Assembly: GCA_002309635.1 (NCBI GenBank)
Contig: DBXO01000028.1
Span: 1-35,336, forward strand
Length of the DNA: 35,336 nucleotides
From: Ruminococcus flavefaciens
GTDB lineage: Bacteria > Bacillota > Clostridia > Oscillospirales > Ruminococcaceae
Direction of reading: 5' to 3'
Part shown: positions 24,219 through 33,474 of the stretch, piece after piece
Layout of the letters: every line of letters begins with the position of its first letter
Numbering within the stretch: the stretch's first letter is position 1
Notes under the pieces: model-generated
Database searches by the model: none
What the model was told of the DNA's origin: nothing
Seen by the model: only the letters and a program-made list of their open reading frames with translations
Made by a program: the position numbers and the translations under genes

Positions 24219-26981
24219 ATGGGTTTATTCAAAAACATTTTCGGCTCCAACGCTTACTCCAACCGTGAGCTAAAGCGCATAGAGCCTATTAAGAATAAAG
24301 TACTTGAACTGGACGAGGAGTATCAGAAGCTCCCGGACGCAGAGCTGAAGGCAAAAACAGCCGAATTCAAGGAAAGGCTCGAGGACGGCGAGACTCTCGA
24401 CGATATCCTCCCCGAGGCTCTTGCAACCGTAAGAGAAGCCGCTTGGCGTGTCCTCGAAAAGAAGCCCTATCCCGTACAGATAATCGGTGCTATCGTTCTT
24501 CATCAGGGACGTATCGCCGAAATGAAAACAGGTGAAGGTAAGACACTCGTTGCCTGCGTTGCTTCATATCTCAACGCTCTCTCGGGTCTCGGCGTTCACG
24601 TTGTAACAGTTAACGACTATCTCGCAAAGACACAGGCCGAGGAAATGGGCAAGGTCCTCCGCTGGCTGGGACTTACAGTCGGCTGTATCCTTCACGGACT
24701 TACGAACGACCAGCGCCGCGCCGCTTACAACTGCGACGTTACCTACGCCACAAACAACGAGCTGGGCTTCGATTACCTCCGTGACAACATGGTCACCCAC
24801 AAGGAGGAGCGCGTTCAGCGTGCCCCCAACTTCGCTATCGTGGACGAGGTGGACTCTATCCTCATCGATGAGGCCCGTACTCCTCTTATCATTTCAGGAC
24901 GCGGCGACAAGTCCACAGACCTCTACGCTATTGTTGACCGCTTTGCAAAGACTCTTACTTCCACTACAGTTGTTGAAATGGACGACAAGGTGGATCAGGA
25001 GTCGATCAACGATACTGCTGATTATATCATCGACGAAAAGGCAAAGACCGCTACCATCACACAGCGCGGCGTAAAGAAGGCTGAAGAAGCGTTCAGAGTC
25101 GAGAACCTTATGGATTCCGAGAATATGACCCTTCTCCACCATATAAATCAGGCTATCAAGGCTAACGGCGTTATGAAGAACGATATCGACTACGTTGTCA
25201 AGGACGGCGAGATCATCATCGTTGACGAGTTCACAGGCCGTCTCATGATGGGACGTCGTTTCAACGACGGTCTCCATCAGGCTATCGAGGCCAAGGAAGG
25301 CGTTAAGATCAAGAGCGAATCCAAGACCCTCGCAACTATCACCTTCCAGAACTTCTTCCGCCTTTATACAAAGCTCTCAGGTATGACAGGTACCGCTATG
25401 ACCGAAGAGGACGAGTTCAAGGAGATCTACAAGCTCGACGTTATAGCTGTTCCCACCAACAAGCCCGTTATCCGTGTGGATCACAACGATCAGGTATACA
25501 CGACCGAAAAGGGCAAGTACGTTGCTATCATCAACAAGATCATAGAGTGCCACGAAAAAGGCCAGCCTATCCTCGTCGGTACGGTTTCTATCGAAAAATC
25601 AGAGCTCCTCTCCGCTATGCTCAAGAGAAAGGGTATAAAGCACGAGGTCCTCAACGCAAAGCAGCATGCCAAGGAAGCTGAGATCGTTGCTCAGGCAGGT
25701 AAATACGGCGCAGTTACCATTGCCACAAACATGGCCGGCCGTGGTACCGATATCATGCTTGGCGGTAACGCCGAGTTCCTCGCAAGAGCTGAGCTGAGAA
25801 AGCGCGAGATACCCGAGGAGATCATCACAGAGGCTATCGGCTTCGCTGATACCGAAGATGAGGAAGTAATCGCTGCAAGAAAGCTCTACCGCGAGCTTTA
25901 CGATAAATACAACGCAGAGGTAAAGGAAAAGGCTGTTGCCGTCAAGGAGGCAGGCGGACTTTATATCCTCGGTACAGAGCGTCACGAATCACGCCGTATC
26001 GACAACCAGCTCCGCGGACGTTCCGGACGTCAGGGCGACGAGGGCGAAAGCTGCTTCTTCCTCTCCGTAGAGGATAACCTCATGCGTATCTTCGCAGGAG
26101 ACCGCCTCGAAAACCTTATGAAGACCCTCAATGTTGACGAGAATACTCCTATCGAAAGCAAAATGCTCACAAGGATAATCGAATCCTCACAGAAGAAGGT
26201 CGAGGGTCAGAACTTCAGCATAAGAAAGAACGTCCTCAACTACGACGACGTTATGAATACACAGCGTGAGATCATCTACAAGCAGAGAGCTCAGGTACTC
26301 GACGGTGAGGACCTCCACGAGAGCATACTCAAGATGATGGAGGATCTCATAAATACCACTGTAGATACTTACCTTGTTGACAACGAGGTCAAGGACGACT
26401 GGAATATGATCGGTCTCAAGGAGCACTTCCTCGGCTGGCTCATCGGTCCCGAGGACCTCAACTTTACCGACGAGGAGCTTCAGGAGGTATCCAAGGAGGA
26501 TATCGTCAACGCTCTCAGCAGCAAGGCCGGAGAGATATACGAGGCCAAGGAGGCTGAGTACGGCTCAGAGGTAATGCGTGAGCTTGAAAGAGTTATACTC
26601 CTTAAGGTAGTTGATACAAAGTGGATGGCTCATATCGACGATATGGAGGAGCTCAAGAAGGGTATCGGCCTCCGCTCATACGGTCAGAAGAACCCTGTTA
26701 TCGAGTACCGTTACGAAGGCTTCGAGATGTTCGATGCTATGGTAGATTCTATCCGCGAGGATACTATCCGTATGCTCCTTACTGTAAGACTCCAGTCTAA
26801 CGAGGCACCGGAGCGTGAACAGGTAGCTCAGCCCGACGCTCCCAACGCCGGCGCAGGCGACGGAAGCTTCTCGGAAGAGCCTGTACGCGTAAAGAAGATC
26901 GGCGATAACGATCCGTGTCCGTGCGGAAGCGGCAAGAAATATAAAAAGTGCTGCAAGGCAAAGGATATGGCTAACAAATAA
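24219..26981 (+). CDS. secA: Preprotein translocase ATPase SecA
   Basis: 920 aa. Motor of the SecYEG channel, needed to export the dockerin enzymes and lysozymes encoded nearby. Walker A MKTGEGKT (102-109); helicase box DEVDSILIDEARTPLI (from 209); GRGTDIMLGGNAEF; QLRGRSGRQGDEGES. The C-terminus has the SEC-C zinc motif DPCPCGSGKKYKKCC, which binds SecB or ribosomes in other bacteria. Full length for the family. Its own promoter lies about 65 bp upstream. Confidence 0.98.
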   Translation: MGLFKNIFGSNAYSNRELKRIEPIKNKVLELDEEYQKLPDAELKAKTAEFKERLEDGETLDDILPEALATVREAAWRVLEKKPYPVQIIGAIVLHQGRIAEMKTGEGKTLVACVASYLNALSGLGVHVVTVNDYLAKTQAEEMGKVLRWLGLTVGCILHGLTNDQRRAAYNCDVTYATNNELGFDYLRDNMVTHKEERVQRAPNFAIVDEVDSILIDEARTPLIISGRGDKSTDLYAIVDRFAKTLTSTTVVEMDDKVDQESINDTADYIIDEKAKTATITQRGVKKAEEAFRVENLMDSENMTLLHHINQAIKANGVMKNDIDYVVKDGEIIIVDEFTGRLMMGRRFNDGLHQAIEAKEGVKIKSESKTLATITFQNFFRLYTKLSGMTGTAMTEEDEFKEIYKLDVIAVPTNKPVIRVDHNDQVYTTEKGKYVAIINKIIECHEKGQPILVGTVSIEKSELLSAMLKRKGIKHEVLNAKQHAKEAEIVAQAGKYGAVTIATNMAGRGTDIMLGGNAEFLARAELRKREIPEEIITEAIGFADTEDEEVIAARKLYRELYDKYNAEVKEKAVAVKEAGGLYILGTERHESRRIDNQLRGRSGRQGDEGESCFFLSVEDNLMRIFAGDRLENLMKTLNVDENTPIESKMLTRIIESSQKKVEGQNFSIRKNVLNYDDVMNTQREIIYKQRAQVLDGEDLHESILKMMEDLINTTVDTYLVDNEVKDDWNMIGLKEHFLGWLIGPEDLNFTDEELQEVSKEDIVNALSSKAGEIYEAKEAEYGSEVMRELERVILLKVVDTKWMAHIDDMEELKKGIGLRSYGQKNPVIEYRYEGFEMFDAMVDSIREDTIRMLLTVRLQSNEAPEREQVAQPDAPNAGAGDGSFSEEPVRVKKIGDNDPCPCGSGKKYKKCCKAKDMANK

Positions 26982-27168
26982 TCATACGCTGCTCATGCAA
27001 CGTTCAGGGGATCAGATATTGATACATTTGGGATGGATTTCTGTACCGCTCGGTATCACGGCAGATGGCCAAGGGGCTGCCGCGAAAGCTCTCTCGGAGT
27101 GCTTTTGCAGCTGGTCTACCGCAGATGAACGGTATTTCAGAGAAAGAAAGGTTATATGAGGTGACAAT
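26982..27168. other. secA-lipoprotein intergenic region
   Basis: 187 bp with no ORF I can support. It holds a CGGCAG/CTGCCG inverted repeat near 27058-27081, but no convincing T-tract terminator or consensus promoter. Continuation of the secA transcript into the lipoprotein gene is possible. Confidence 0.4.
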
Positions 27169-28227
27169 ATGAAAAAGCTTATTTTTCCTGTTATTCTTCT
27201 TGCTCTCCTTTCAGGCTGCGGCAAGGTCAACGGAACACCTGACAAGGATAACATCAATGTAGTCACAGGCACCGATAACGGTACAACCACCGATATTGCA
27301 ACTTATGAGACCGAGGCTACTACCGATAAGCTTACCACTACCGGCGTTACAAGCACCAAGCCCGCAGGTGAGAAGATTTCAGGAACTACTGCTGTTCATA
27401 CCACAAAGAATGTAAATGTGCCTCCCGCTACCAAGCCCGCAGGCAATGACGGAACAGTCCACGGTACCACAAGATCGGTACCTACGGTCCACAGGACAAC
27501 TACTGTTGCCACACCGACGACCTCCGCTGAGACTACTACTCAGACAGCTACATTTGACCCGAAGGATCACAGCAATATAAGTTTTTCACTTGACTCAAAA
27601 TCAAATGAAGTTAAGGTAAACCGCAAGGATAAAAACGGGGAAGAAAAAACTGTACAGACACTGAGCGACATAAATATCGAGGATATCGAAAAGGAGCTCA
27701 AAGAAAACAGCAAGAAGACCTTTGAGGACTTCATCGTTGAGGCTGATTTCGACGAGGACGGCTATGACGACCTCTTCATCATCGAGAAACAGGACGCTCT
27801 CAACAAGACCGGAAGATATTACCGCTATGATTCCGAAAAGGGCATATACTCCGCCTGGCAGGAGCTCAACTCTCTCAAGAATCTGATCGAGCTTGACGAG
27901 CTCAAAAAGGGCAAGATAGTTCTATATGACAAAAAGGAAGACAATGTGGAATACGAGCTCAAGACCTATGAGTGGAAGAACGCTTCAAAGCTCATACTCA
28001 AAAGCTGTATCCACCAGTATCCCACCGATAACTCCGACGGTCCGTATATCGATTATACAGACTATAACGAAGACGGTGAAGTGATCAAGAACTATACCAC
28101 AAATTTCAAGGGCACAGTCATCGAACCTGCAACCAATCCCACAGAACCCACTACGGAACCTATTACTGAACCCACTACCGAGCCTGCTACCATAGACACG
28201 GAAGAAAAATCAAATATGCTTCGCTGA
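27169..28227 (+). CDS. Thr-rich lipoprotein with an FG-GAP-like acidic repeat
   Basis: 352 aa. N-terminal lipobox LLSGC with Cys17 (signal peptidase II cleavage expected), so anchored on the outer face of the membrane. Residues ~30-125 are a Thr/Pro/Ala linker. Residues ~130-310 form the only globular part, with VEADFDEDGYDDLFIIEK resembling a calcium-binding VCBS/FG-GAP loop. The C-terminal tail repeats TEPTTEPITEPTTEP, like wall-spanning linkers. Function unknown. GAGGTG precedes the ATG. The Thr-rich style resembles the dockerin proteins, but there is no dockerin or cohesin here. Confidence 0.75.
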   Translation: MKKLIFPVILLALLSGCGKVNGTPDKDNINVVTGTDNGTTTDIATYETEATTDKLTTTGVTSTKPAGEKISGTTAVHTTKNVNVPPATKPAGNDGTVHGTTRSVPTVHRTTTVATPTTSAETTTQTATFDPKDHSNISFSLDSKSNEVKVNRKDKNGEEKTVQTLSDINIEDIEKELKENSKKTFEDFIVEADFDEDGYDDLFIIEKQDALNKTGRYYRYDSEKGIYSAWQELNSLKNLIELDELKKGKIVLYDKKEDNVEYELKTYEWKNASKLILKSCIHQYPTDNSDGPYIDYTDYNEDGEVIKNYTTNFKGTVIEPATNPTEPTTEPITEPTTEPATIDTEEKSNMLR

Positions 28228-28239
28228 GAAGTATTTGTG

Positions 28240-28269
28240 ACGGGCTGCACCGCTATGGTCGCAGCCCGT
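28240..28269 (+). terminator. Terminator after the lipoprotein gene
   Basis: ACGGGCTGC / GCAGCCCGT stem (9 bp) with a 12-nt loop, followed by TGTTTC. Confidence 0.6.
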
Positions 28270-28370
28270 TGTTTCAGCCACGGCAGACATAAGGATAAAC
28301 AGCTGTCGGGTAATTACGCAAACTGCCGGTAGCTGCCGAACACATAATTATATTGAAAGAAGGTGCAGCG

Positions 28371-29138
28371 TTGAGCGGATACAGTGCTTTTGCGCGGTAT
28401 TACGACGAGCTTACCGCAAATATAGACTACAAGCAGCGCGGAAGATATTTCCACGGTATAATACAGCGCTTCAAGACCACAAAGGAGAATATCCTCCTCG
28501 ACCTTGCATGCGGTACGGGAAGTATCTCGGAGGTAATGGCAGAGCTGGGCTATGACGTCATAGGCGTGGACAATTCCGACGAAATGCTGGGGATAGCTCT
28601 CGACAAAAAGTTCGACAGCGGCGCGAATATACAATATCTGTGTCAGGATATGCGTAAACTGGATATGTTCGGCACGGTTGACATAACCATATGCGCACTG
28701 GACAGTATCAACCACCTTGCAAGCCTTGACGACGTGAGAAAGGTCTTTGAGGGAGTCGCCTTTTTCTCGGAACAGGACGGGCTTTTCATTTTCGATGTGA
28801 ATACTCCCTACAAGCACCGCGAAATACTGGCAAACAATACATTTACCTACGAGACTGAACATGTCTACTGCGTGTGGGAGAATACTCTCGATCCCGATAC
28901 TCTCGAAGTGAAAATGGAGCTGCAATTCTTCGAGCTTGAGGAAAACGGGCTCTACTCACGAAGCTCCGACAGCTTTTCGGAAAAAGCCTACAGCGAGGAG
29001 GATATCGAGAGGCTTCTTGCTGAATGCGGCTTTGAGGTGCTCGGCAAGTACGGGGACGATACTCTTGAACCGCCGAAAGCCGATTCTCAGCGCATAGTCT
29101 ATGCCGCAAGATGTATCAGAAGCGGTCAGAAATACTGA
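28371..29138 (+). CDS. Class I SAM-dependent methyltransferase
   Basis: 255 aa from the TTG at 28371, chosen because AGAAGGTG is 5-6 nt upstream and SGYSAFARYYDEL is a common start in this family; an earlier in-frame TTG at 28353 has no ribosome site. Motif I LLDLACGTGSISEVM (SAM loop), VIGVDNSDEML (acidic loop) and CQDMRKLD are clear. Substrate unknown. Its end is followed 13 nt later by hslO, so the two are probably co-transcribed. Confidence 0.88.
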   Translation: MSGYSAFARYYDELTANIDYKQRGRYFHGIIQRFKTTKENILLDLACGTGSISEVMAELGYDVIGVDNSDEMLGIALDKKFDSGANIQYLCQDMRKLDMFGTVDITICALDSINHLASLDDVRKVFEGVAFFSEQDGLFIFDVNTPYKHREILANNTFTYETEHVYCVWENTLDPDTLEVKMELQFFELEENGLYSRSSDSFSEKAYSEEDIERLLAECGFEVLGKYGDDTLEPPKADSQRIVYAARCIRSGQKY

Positions 29139-29151
29139 AAGGATAATTGAA

Positions 29152-30024
29152 ATGGGTAATTTATACAGAGCGATATCTGCAGACGGTTCAGCCTTTGCGG
29201 AGGTACTTGACGCTAAGGATATAGTTTCGGAAATAGAACGCATACACAAGACCTCTGCCGTTATCACGGCAGGTCTCGGAAGGCTTACCATAGCTGCTTC
29301 ACTAATGGGCTACATGCTCAAGGGCGATGACGACAGCGTTACTCTGAGAGTTGACGGCGGCGGTCCCTCGGGACAGCTGGTGGCAGTTGCCGACAGCCGC
29401 GGAAACGTTAAAAGCTGCGTTAACAATCCTGTTGTGGAGCTCCCCCTCAATGCACAGGGAAAGCTTGACGTGGGCGGAGCTGTGGGCAGGGACGGTACTC
29501 TCTCCGTTGTCAAGGATATGGGGCTGAAAGAACCATATGTCGGCGTTATCCCCCTTGTTTCCGGTGAGATCGCAGAGGATATAGCAAGCTATTACGCTAC
29601 CAGCGAGCAGATACCCACTGTTTGCAGTCTCGGAGTTCTCGTAAATCCCGACCTTACCGTAAAATCAGCAGGAGGCTTTCTTGTACAGCTCCTCCCCTTT
29701 GCTGACGAGAAATGCATAGACATCATCGAGAAGAATGTTGCAAAGATACGCCCTGTGTCAGCTATGCTTGACGAGGGCATAACTCCCGAGGAGATAGCAA
29801 ATATGCTCCTTGAGGGCCTGGAGCCAAATGTTCTCGATACGGCAAAGCCTGTATACAAGTGCGATTGCAGCCGCGAACGTACAGAAAGAGTACTTATCAG
29901 TATCGGTAAGGACGAGCTTAAGTCCATTGCCGACGAGGGCAAGGACACCTCGGTAAGCTGTCATTTCTGCGGCAAGGAGTATGTTTTCACTCCCGATGAG
30001 ATACGCAGGCTCATAGGAGAATAA
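29152..30024 (+). CDS. hslO: Redox-regulated chaperone Hsp33
   Basis: 290 aa from the ATG at 29152 (GAAAGGAT upstream; a longer ORF from 29101 overlaps the methyltransferase). It holds unfolded proteins during oxidative stress. The zinc-switch cysteines are C237-x-C239 (KCDCSRERTE) and C270-x-x-C273 (SCHFCGKEY). Its presence fits an anaerobe occasionally exposed to oxygen or hypochlorous acid. Confidence 0.96.
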   Translation: MGNLYRAISADGSAFAEVLDAKDIVSEIERIHKTSAVITAGLGRLTIAASLMGYMLKGDDDSVTLRVDGGGPSGQLVAVADSRGNVKSCVNNPVVELPLNAQGKLDVGGAVGRDGTLSVVKDMGLKEPYVGVIPLVSGEIAEDIASYYATSEQIPTVCSLGVLVNPDLTVKSAGGFLVQLLPFADEKCIDIIEKNVAKIRPVSAMLDEGITPEEIANMLLEGLEPNVLDTAKPVYKCDCSRERTERVLISIGKDELKSIADEGKDTSVSCHFCGKEYVFTPDEIRRLIGE

Positions 30025-30028
30025 TGCC

Positions 30029-30673
30029 ATGAAAACAGCAATATTCGACCTTGACGGAACTCTCGCAAATACCCTGTGCGACCTCGGTGACGCCGTAAAC
30101 TACGGACTGGAAAAACTTGGCTGCCCAGTCCATGACTACGAAAGCTACAAGAAAATGGTGGGAAACGGAGCGAAAAAACTCTGCGAAAGGGCTCTCCCCG
30201 AGGGCAGAAAGGACAAAGCAGCGGAGCTGCACAGGCTGTTCAAGGACTATTATTCCAGGCATTACCTTGACAAGACAAAGCTCTATGACGGCATAAAGGA
30301 TACGCTGAAAAAACTGCAAAGCAGCGGTGTAATCCTTGCCGTTGCTACCAACAAGCCCGAGGACACTGCAAGGGAGATAGTATGGGAGCTCCTGCCTGAT
30401 ATTGAATTTGTGAAGATACTCGGCGGAGTCGACTACAGACCTGTAAAGCCCGACATCGCTGTACTTATCGAGATATTCGCTGCTCTCCCCGACGAGGAGA
30501 ATCAGGTCTGCATGATAGGTGACAGCAATGTGGACATTCAGACCGCAAAGAATGCGGGTATACGTTCTATCGGCTGTGCATGGGGCTTCCGCGGCCGTGC
30601 CGAGCTGGAAGCCGAGGGCGCTGACTTCATTGCAGAGAAGCCGTCGGATATCATTGGTTTTATATCAGAATAA
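30029..30673 (+). CDS. HAD-family phosphatase, phosphoglycolate-phosphatase-like
   Basis: 214 aa. Motif I FDLDGTLANT (nucleophile Asp7, acid Asp9), motif II AVATNKPED, Lys in PVKPD, motif III MIGDSNVDIQTAKNAG. The cap is the alpha-helical C1 type of Gph/PpaX. The start ATG is 5 nt after the hslO stop, so it belongs to the same transcript. Substrate could be phosphoglycolate, pyrophosphate or a sugar phosphate. Confidence 0.88.
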   Translation: MKTAIFDLDGTLANTLCDLGDAVNYGLEKLGCPVHDYESYKKMVGNGAKKLCERALPEGRKDKAAELHRLFKDYYSRHYLDKTKLYDGIKDTLKKLQSSGVILAVATNKPEDTAREIVWELLPDIEFVKILGGVDYRPVKPDIAVLIEIFAALPDEENQVCMIGDSNVDIQTAKNAGIRSIGCAWGFRGRAELEAEGADFIAEKPSDIIGFISE

Positions 30674-30751
30674 TTTTTTCAAATGAAGCGCTTGCAGTGG
30701 CAGGCGTTCCGTGTACTGACAACGAAGCACTGAAAATTTTTCAAAAAGGTA

Positions 30752-30780
30752 TTGACAAGTGCGTTTTTTTGTGATATATT
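30752..30780 (+). promoter_or_regulatory. Promoter of the sdpR/sdpI-like operon
   Basis: TTGACA (30752-30757), 17-nt spacer, TATATT (30775-30780). The predicted start (~30787) lies inside the first operator copy. Confidence 0.9.
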
Positions 30781-30845
30781 GTATTTAGACGGATATCAAA
30801 ATACCGTCTGATTTTTAAACTTGTATTTAGATGATCATCAAAATA
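30779..30845 (+). promoter_or_regulatory. Duplicated operator of the ArsR/SdpR-type regulator
   Basis: Two 25-bp copies, 30779-30803 and 30821-30845, sharing TTGTATTTAGA-----ATCAAAATA, with a 42-bp period (four helical turns). Copy 2 contains the palindrome GATGATCATC flanked by TTT/AAA. Copy 1 has a degraded core. Copy 1 overlaps the -10 box and start; copy 2 abuts the ribosome site. AGACGG/CCGTCT (30787-30809) followed by GATTTTT could also act as an early terminator. Confidence 0.75.
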
Positions 30846-30863
30846 AAAAAGGAGGGATATGCA

Positions 30864-31130
30864 GTGAAAGACGTCTGGAACGCTATGGCGGACTCCACAA
30901 GACGAGCCATACTCACTATGCTGCAAAAAGGCGATATGACCGCAGGCGAGATAAGCGAACAATTCGATATTTCCGCCGCTACTGTTTCCCACCACCTGAA
31001 AATACTCCGTGAAGCAGGTCTTATCGTATCGGAAAAGGAAAAACAAACTATAACCTACAGGCTGAATACTACCGTATTTCAGGACTTTTTGAAGGGGATC
31101 GCCGAGGTCTTCGGCGCGAAAGGAGAATAA
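30864..31130 (+). CDS. ArsR/SdpR-family autorepressor
   Basis: 88 aa from the GTG at 30864, placed 7 nt after GGAGGG; an upstream in-frame start would lie inside operator copy 2. Winged helix-turn-helix: MADSTRRAILTMLQKG, MTAGEISEQFDISAATVSHH (recognition helix) and LKILREAGLIVSEKEKQTITY. No metal-binding Cys/His pair, unlike true ArsR; the NTTVFQDFL ending is as in SdpR. Followed 2 nt after the stop by an SdpI-like gene. In Bacillus, SdpR represses sdpRI and is drawn to the membrane by SdpI. Confidence 0.92.
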   Translation: MKDVWNAMADSTRRAILTMLQKGDMTAGEISEQFDISAATVSHHLKILREAGLIVSEKEKQTITYRLNTTVFQDFLKGIAEVFGAKGE

Positions 31131-31132
31131 AT

Positions 31133-31810
31133 ATGAAAAATAAGGCTATTTCAAGGCTCACAGCTGTTACGCTCGTTATAGGAGCCGTTAATTTTATCGT
31201 TTCACTGATCTATATTATCGGACTTCCGGATATTGTACCGACGCACGCTGATTTTTCGTGGAAGTGCAACGGTGTAGGCAGCAAATGGAACGGTCTTATA
31301 ATACCACTCGTTATTTTTGCGCTAATCCCGTTATGTCTGCTGATAACCAGAAACGCCAAAAATGCTGAGAAAAACCTCAAGCCTCTCGCTGTCTGCGTTT
31401 CCATTATCGAACTTTTCCTCGTCGCTGTAAACTGGCTTATGCTGGGTCTTGTTATGGGCAGCGGCGCTGAGATAGGTGAAAAGATAAGCACAGACTTTGC
31501 GTGGCTGTTCCCGCTGATGTTCGGCTTCCTATTCATGGTCCTCGGCAACTATATGCCCACAGTCCGTCAGAATCCCAACCTCGGATTAAGAGTTCCGTGG
31601 ACGCTGAAAAACGAAAAGTGCTGGGACATTACTCACAGATTTATGGGAAGGATATGCGTTATCGCAGGTCTTGCAGTTATCGCGGCAGTATTGCTCCTCA
31701 GGCTCACAGGCTTGGGAAATGACGTACTGTATTTCGGGCTTATGATGGTCTTGATATTCTTCTGCGCGATAATTCCTACAATTTATGCATATAAGCACAG
31801 AAACGATTGA
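31133..31810 (+). CDS. SdpI-family membrane protein (immunity/signal transducer)
   Basis: 225 aa, about six membrane segments. PTHADFSWKCNGVGSKWNGL is the DUF1648-type opening and QNPNLGLRVPWTLKNEKCWD with THRFMGR is the SdpI signature. In B. subtilis SdpI protects against the SdpC toxin and recruits SdpR. No sdpC-like toxin gene is visible, so here the pair could serve defence against a neighbour's toxin or general envelope stress. Confidence 0.92.
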   Translation: MKNKAISRLTAVTLVIGAVNFIVSLIYIIGLPDIVPTHADFSWKCNGVGSKWNGLIIPLVIFALIPLCLLITRNAKNAEKNLKPLAVCVSIIELFLVAVNWLMLGLVMGSGAEIGEKISTDFAWLFPLMFGFLFMVLGNYMPTVRQNPNLGLRVPWTLKNEKCWDITHRFMGRICVIAGLAVIAAVLLLRLTGLGNDVLYFGLMMVLIFFCAIIPTIYAYKHRND

Positions 31811-31836
31811 TAAGTAACGTTTTTGTCTGAATATGA

Positions 31837-31866
31837 GCAAAGCCGCTGCAATTGCAGCGGCTTTGC
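31837..31866. terminator. Bidirectional terminator between sdpI-like and GH53 genes
   Basis: A 30-bp perfect palindrome, arms GCAAAGCCGCTGCA and TGCAGCGGCTTTGC. It shares the AAAGCCGCTGC stem with the terminator at 5499-5527. Confidence 0.75.
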
Positions 31867-31868
31867 CT

Positions 31869-33446
31869 TTATCCGTTATTCTTTACGGTTATTGTCTTCT
31901 TTGTAAGGTCATTATCCTTATTTCCGAGGATATAGCTTTGCAGCTTCACAAGGTCTGCAACTCCTGTCTCACCGTCGCCGTTGAGATCATACTCTGCCGC
32001 CTTATCCCCTGTCACTACAAGCTTTCTCAGCGTTATTACGTCAAATACGTCTATTGCTCCATCGCCGTTGATGTCGCCCAGAACTATCTCCTTTGTTACA
32101 ACAGGTACTGTTGTGGTAGTGGTTGTGGTTGCAGTAGTCGTTGAAGTTGTGGTCGTTGCTGATGTTGTGGTAACTAAAGGCTTTTTCTGAGGATATATGT
32201 TGAGGAACATATCAAGCGACTCCAGCGGCTTGCCATGAAAGTCAAACAGCGCCTGATTGTCAAATGATGAGCCGCCCGTTTCTGTGGCTCCGCTGTCATA
32301 GTCCTTTGCATAGACCGTTGCCCAGCCGGAGCCCTGCTGCTCCCAGTGCTTTTTCTGCTCCTGCCATGAGATGTCGGGAACCCCCAGCCATGCAGGCTCC
32401 CAGTAGAAAACGCCGATACCGTGTCCGTTGCAGTTTGCCACGGTCTGAAATACGTCAGCAAGAGCCTTTGCCTGTCCGTCAACCGATATATCGTATCTCA
32501 GATCAATGCCGCTGGTGCTTGAGCTTACGCTGTTTCCGAAGTTGTCGCCGTCATTGTCCGTGTAGGGATAGGCGGTCTCCACTACCATTACATATTTATT
32601 GTACTTGTTTCCGATATCGGTGAGAGTTTTCTGCAGATTGTCCAGCGAGCCGTGCCAGTAGGAGTAGTATGAGCAGGCGAATATGTCGTAATCCAGCTTG
32701 CACTCGTCCATTACCTGTGCATACCAGCCGAAGTGTCCGTTGCCTGCGTTGGCGAAGTGATGAGCTATGAGGATATTCCTGTCAAAGTCGCGTATCGCCT
32801 TTTCTCCGCTTGCAAAGAGGTCGCATATCTTGTACATATCCTTTTCACCGCAGAAGAAGCACTCGGTCTCGTTGCCCACCTGTACCATGCCGATATCACT
32901 GCCGTTTTCAGTGAGATACTTCACTACCCATGAGGTCCAGTTGTATATCTCGCCCTTCAGCTTGTCATGGCTGTGGGGCTGCCAGTATTTGGGGCGTGTC
33001 TGCTTTGAGGGATCAGCCCAGAAGTCGGAATAGTGTATATCCGCAAGGAGCTTCATACCGTGCTCGGCAGCTCTCTTACCTATTTTCGCGGCGGTTTCAA
33101 GATCGGAATGACCGCCGCCGTAGGTATTGCCGTTATCATCGTGTGGTTCGTTCCATATCCTTACGCGGATATAGTTCACGCCGTGGTCTGCAAGAGTCTG
33201 AAAGATATCCTGCTCTCTGCCGTTGTCGTCATAGAACTTCACACCCGCCTCCTCAATGGATATGACAGACGATATATCGACTCCGCGTATGGGCTCGCCG
33301 CCGTTTATGCGGCTGTCGAAGTTGGTGAATGTAACTGAGGGAATATTTGCGGCGTCTGCCGTACTTACGGTTCTGCCGGTACGGAAGGCAAAGGGAAAAG
33401 CCATGAGCGCAGCCACAGCGGCTACTATAAACCTTTTTACTTTCAT
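31869..33446 (-). CDS. Secreted GH53 endo-beta-1,4-galactanase with dockerin
   Basis: 525 aa from the ATG at 33446 (AAAGGAG 6 nt upstream; an ATG at 33464 lacks a site). Signal peptide ~1-32. GH53 domain ~50-420: FRGVDISS-like opening IRGVDISSVISIEEAG, DIHYSDFWADPSKQ, acid/base Glu193 in VQVGNETECF and nucleophile Glu290 in VMVVETAYPY. Thr-rich linker ~425-448. Dockerin ~455-508 with two canonical Ca2+ repeats (DINGDGAIDVFDVITLRKL, DLNGDGETGVADLVKLQSYI). It should cut the galactan side chains of pectin, attached to a cohesin. It starts 28 nt after a NERD-domain gene on the same strand. Confidence 0.95.
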   Translation of the reverse strand: MKVKRFIVAAVAALMAFPFAFRTGRTVSTADAANIPSVTFTNFDSRINGGEPIRGVDISSVISIEEAGVKFYDDNGREQDIFQTLADHGVNYIRVRIWNEPHDDNGNTYGGGHSDLETAAKIGKRAAEHGMKLLADIHYSDFWADPSKQTRPKYWQPHSHDKLKGEIYNWTSWVVKYLTENGSDIGMVQVGNETECFFCGEKDMYKICDLFASGEKAIRDFDRNILIAHHFANAGNGHFGWYAQVMDECKLDYDIFACSYYSYWHGSLDNLQKTLTDIGNKYNKYVMVVETAYPYTDNDGDNFGNSVSSSTSGIDLRYDISVDGQAKALADVFQTVANCNGHGIGVFYWEPAWLGVPDISWQEQKKHWEQQGSGWATVYAKDYDSGATETGGSSFDNQALFDFHGKPLESLDMFLNIYPQKKPLVTTTSATTTTSTTTATTTTTTTVPVVTKEIVLGDINGDGAIDVFDVITLRKLVVTGDKAAEYDLNGDGETGVADLVKLQSYILGNKDNDLTKKTITVKNNG

Positions 33447-33474
33447 AATAAACTCCTTTGGCATAATGCCTGTG

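Noticed and set aside
31833..33338. Several plus-strand open frames opposite the GH53 gene
   Set aside because: They mirror the Thr-rich linker and GH53 codons and have no ribosome sites or motifs.
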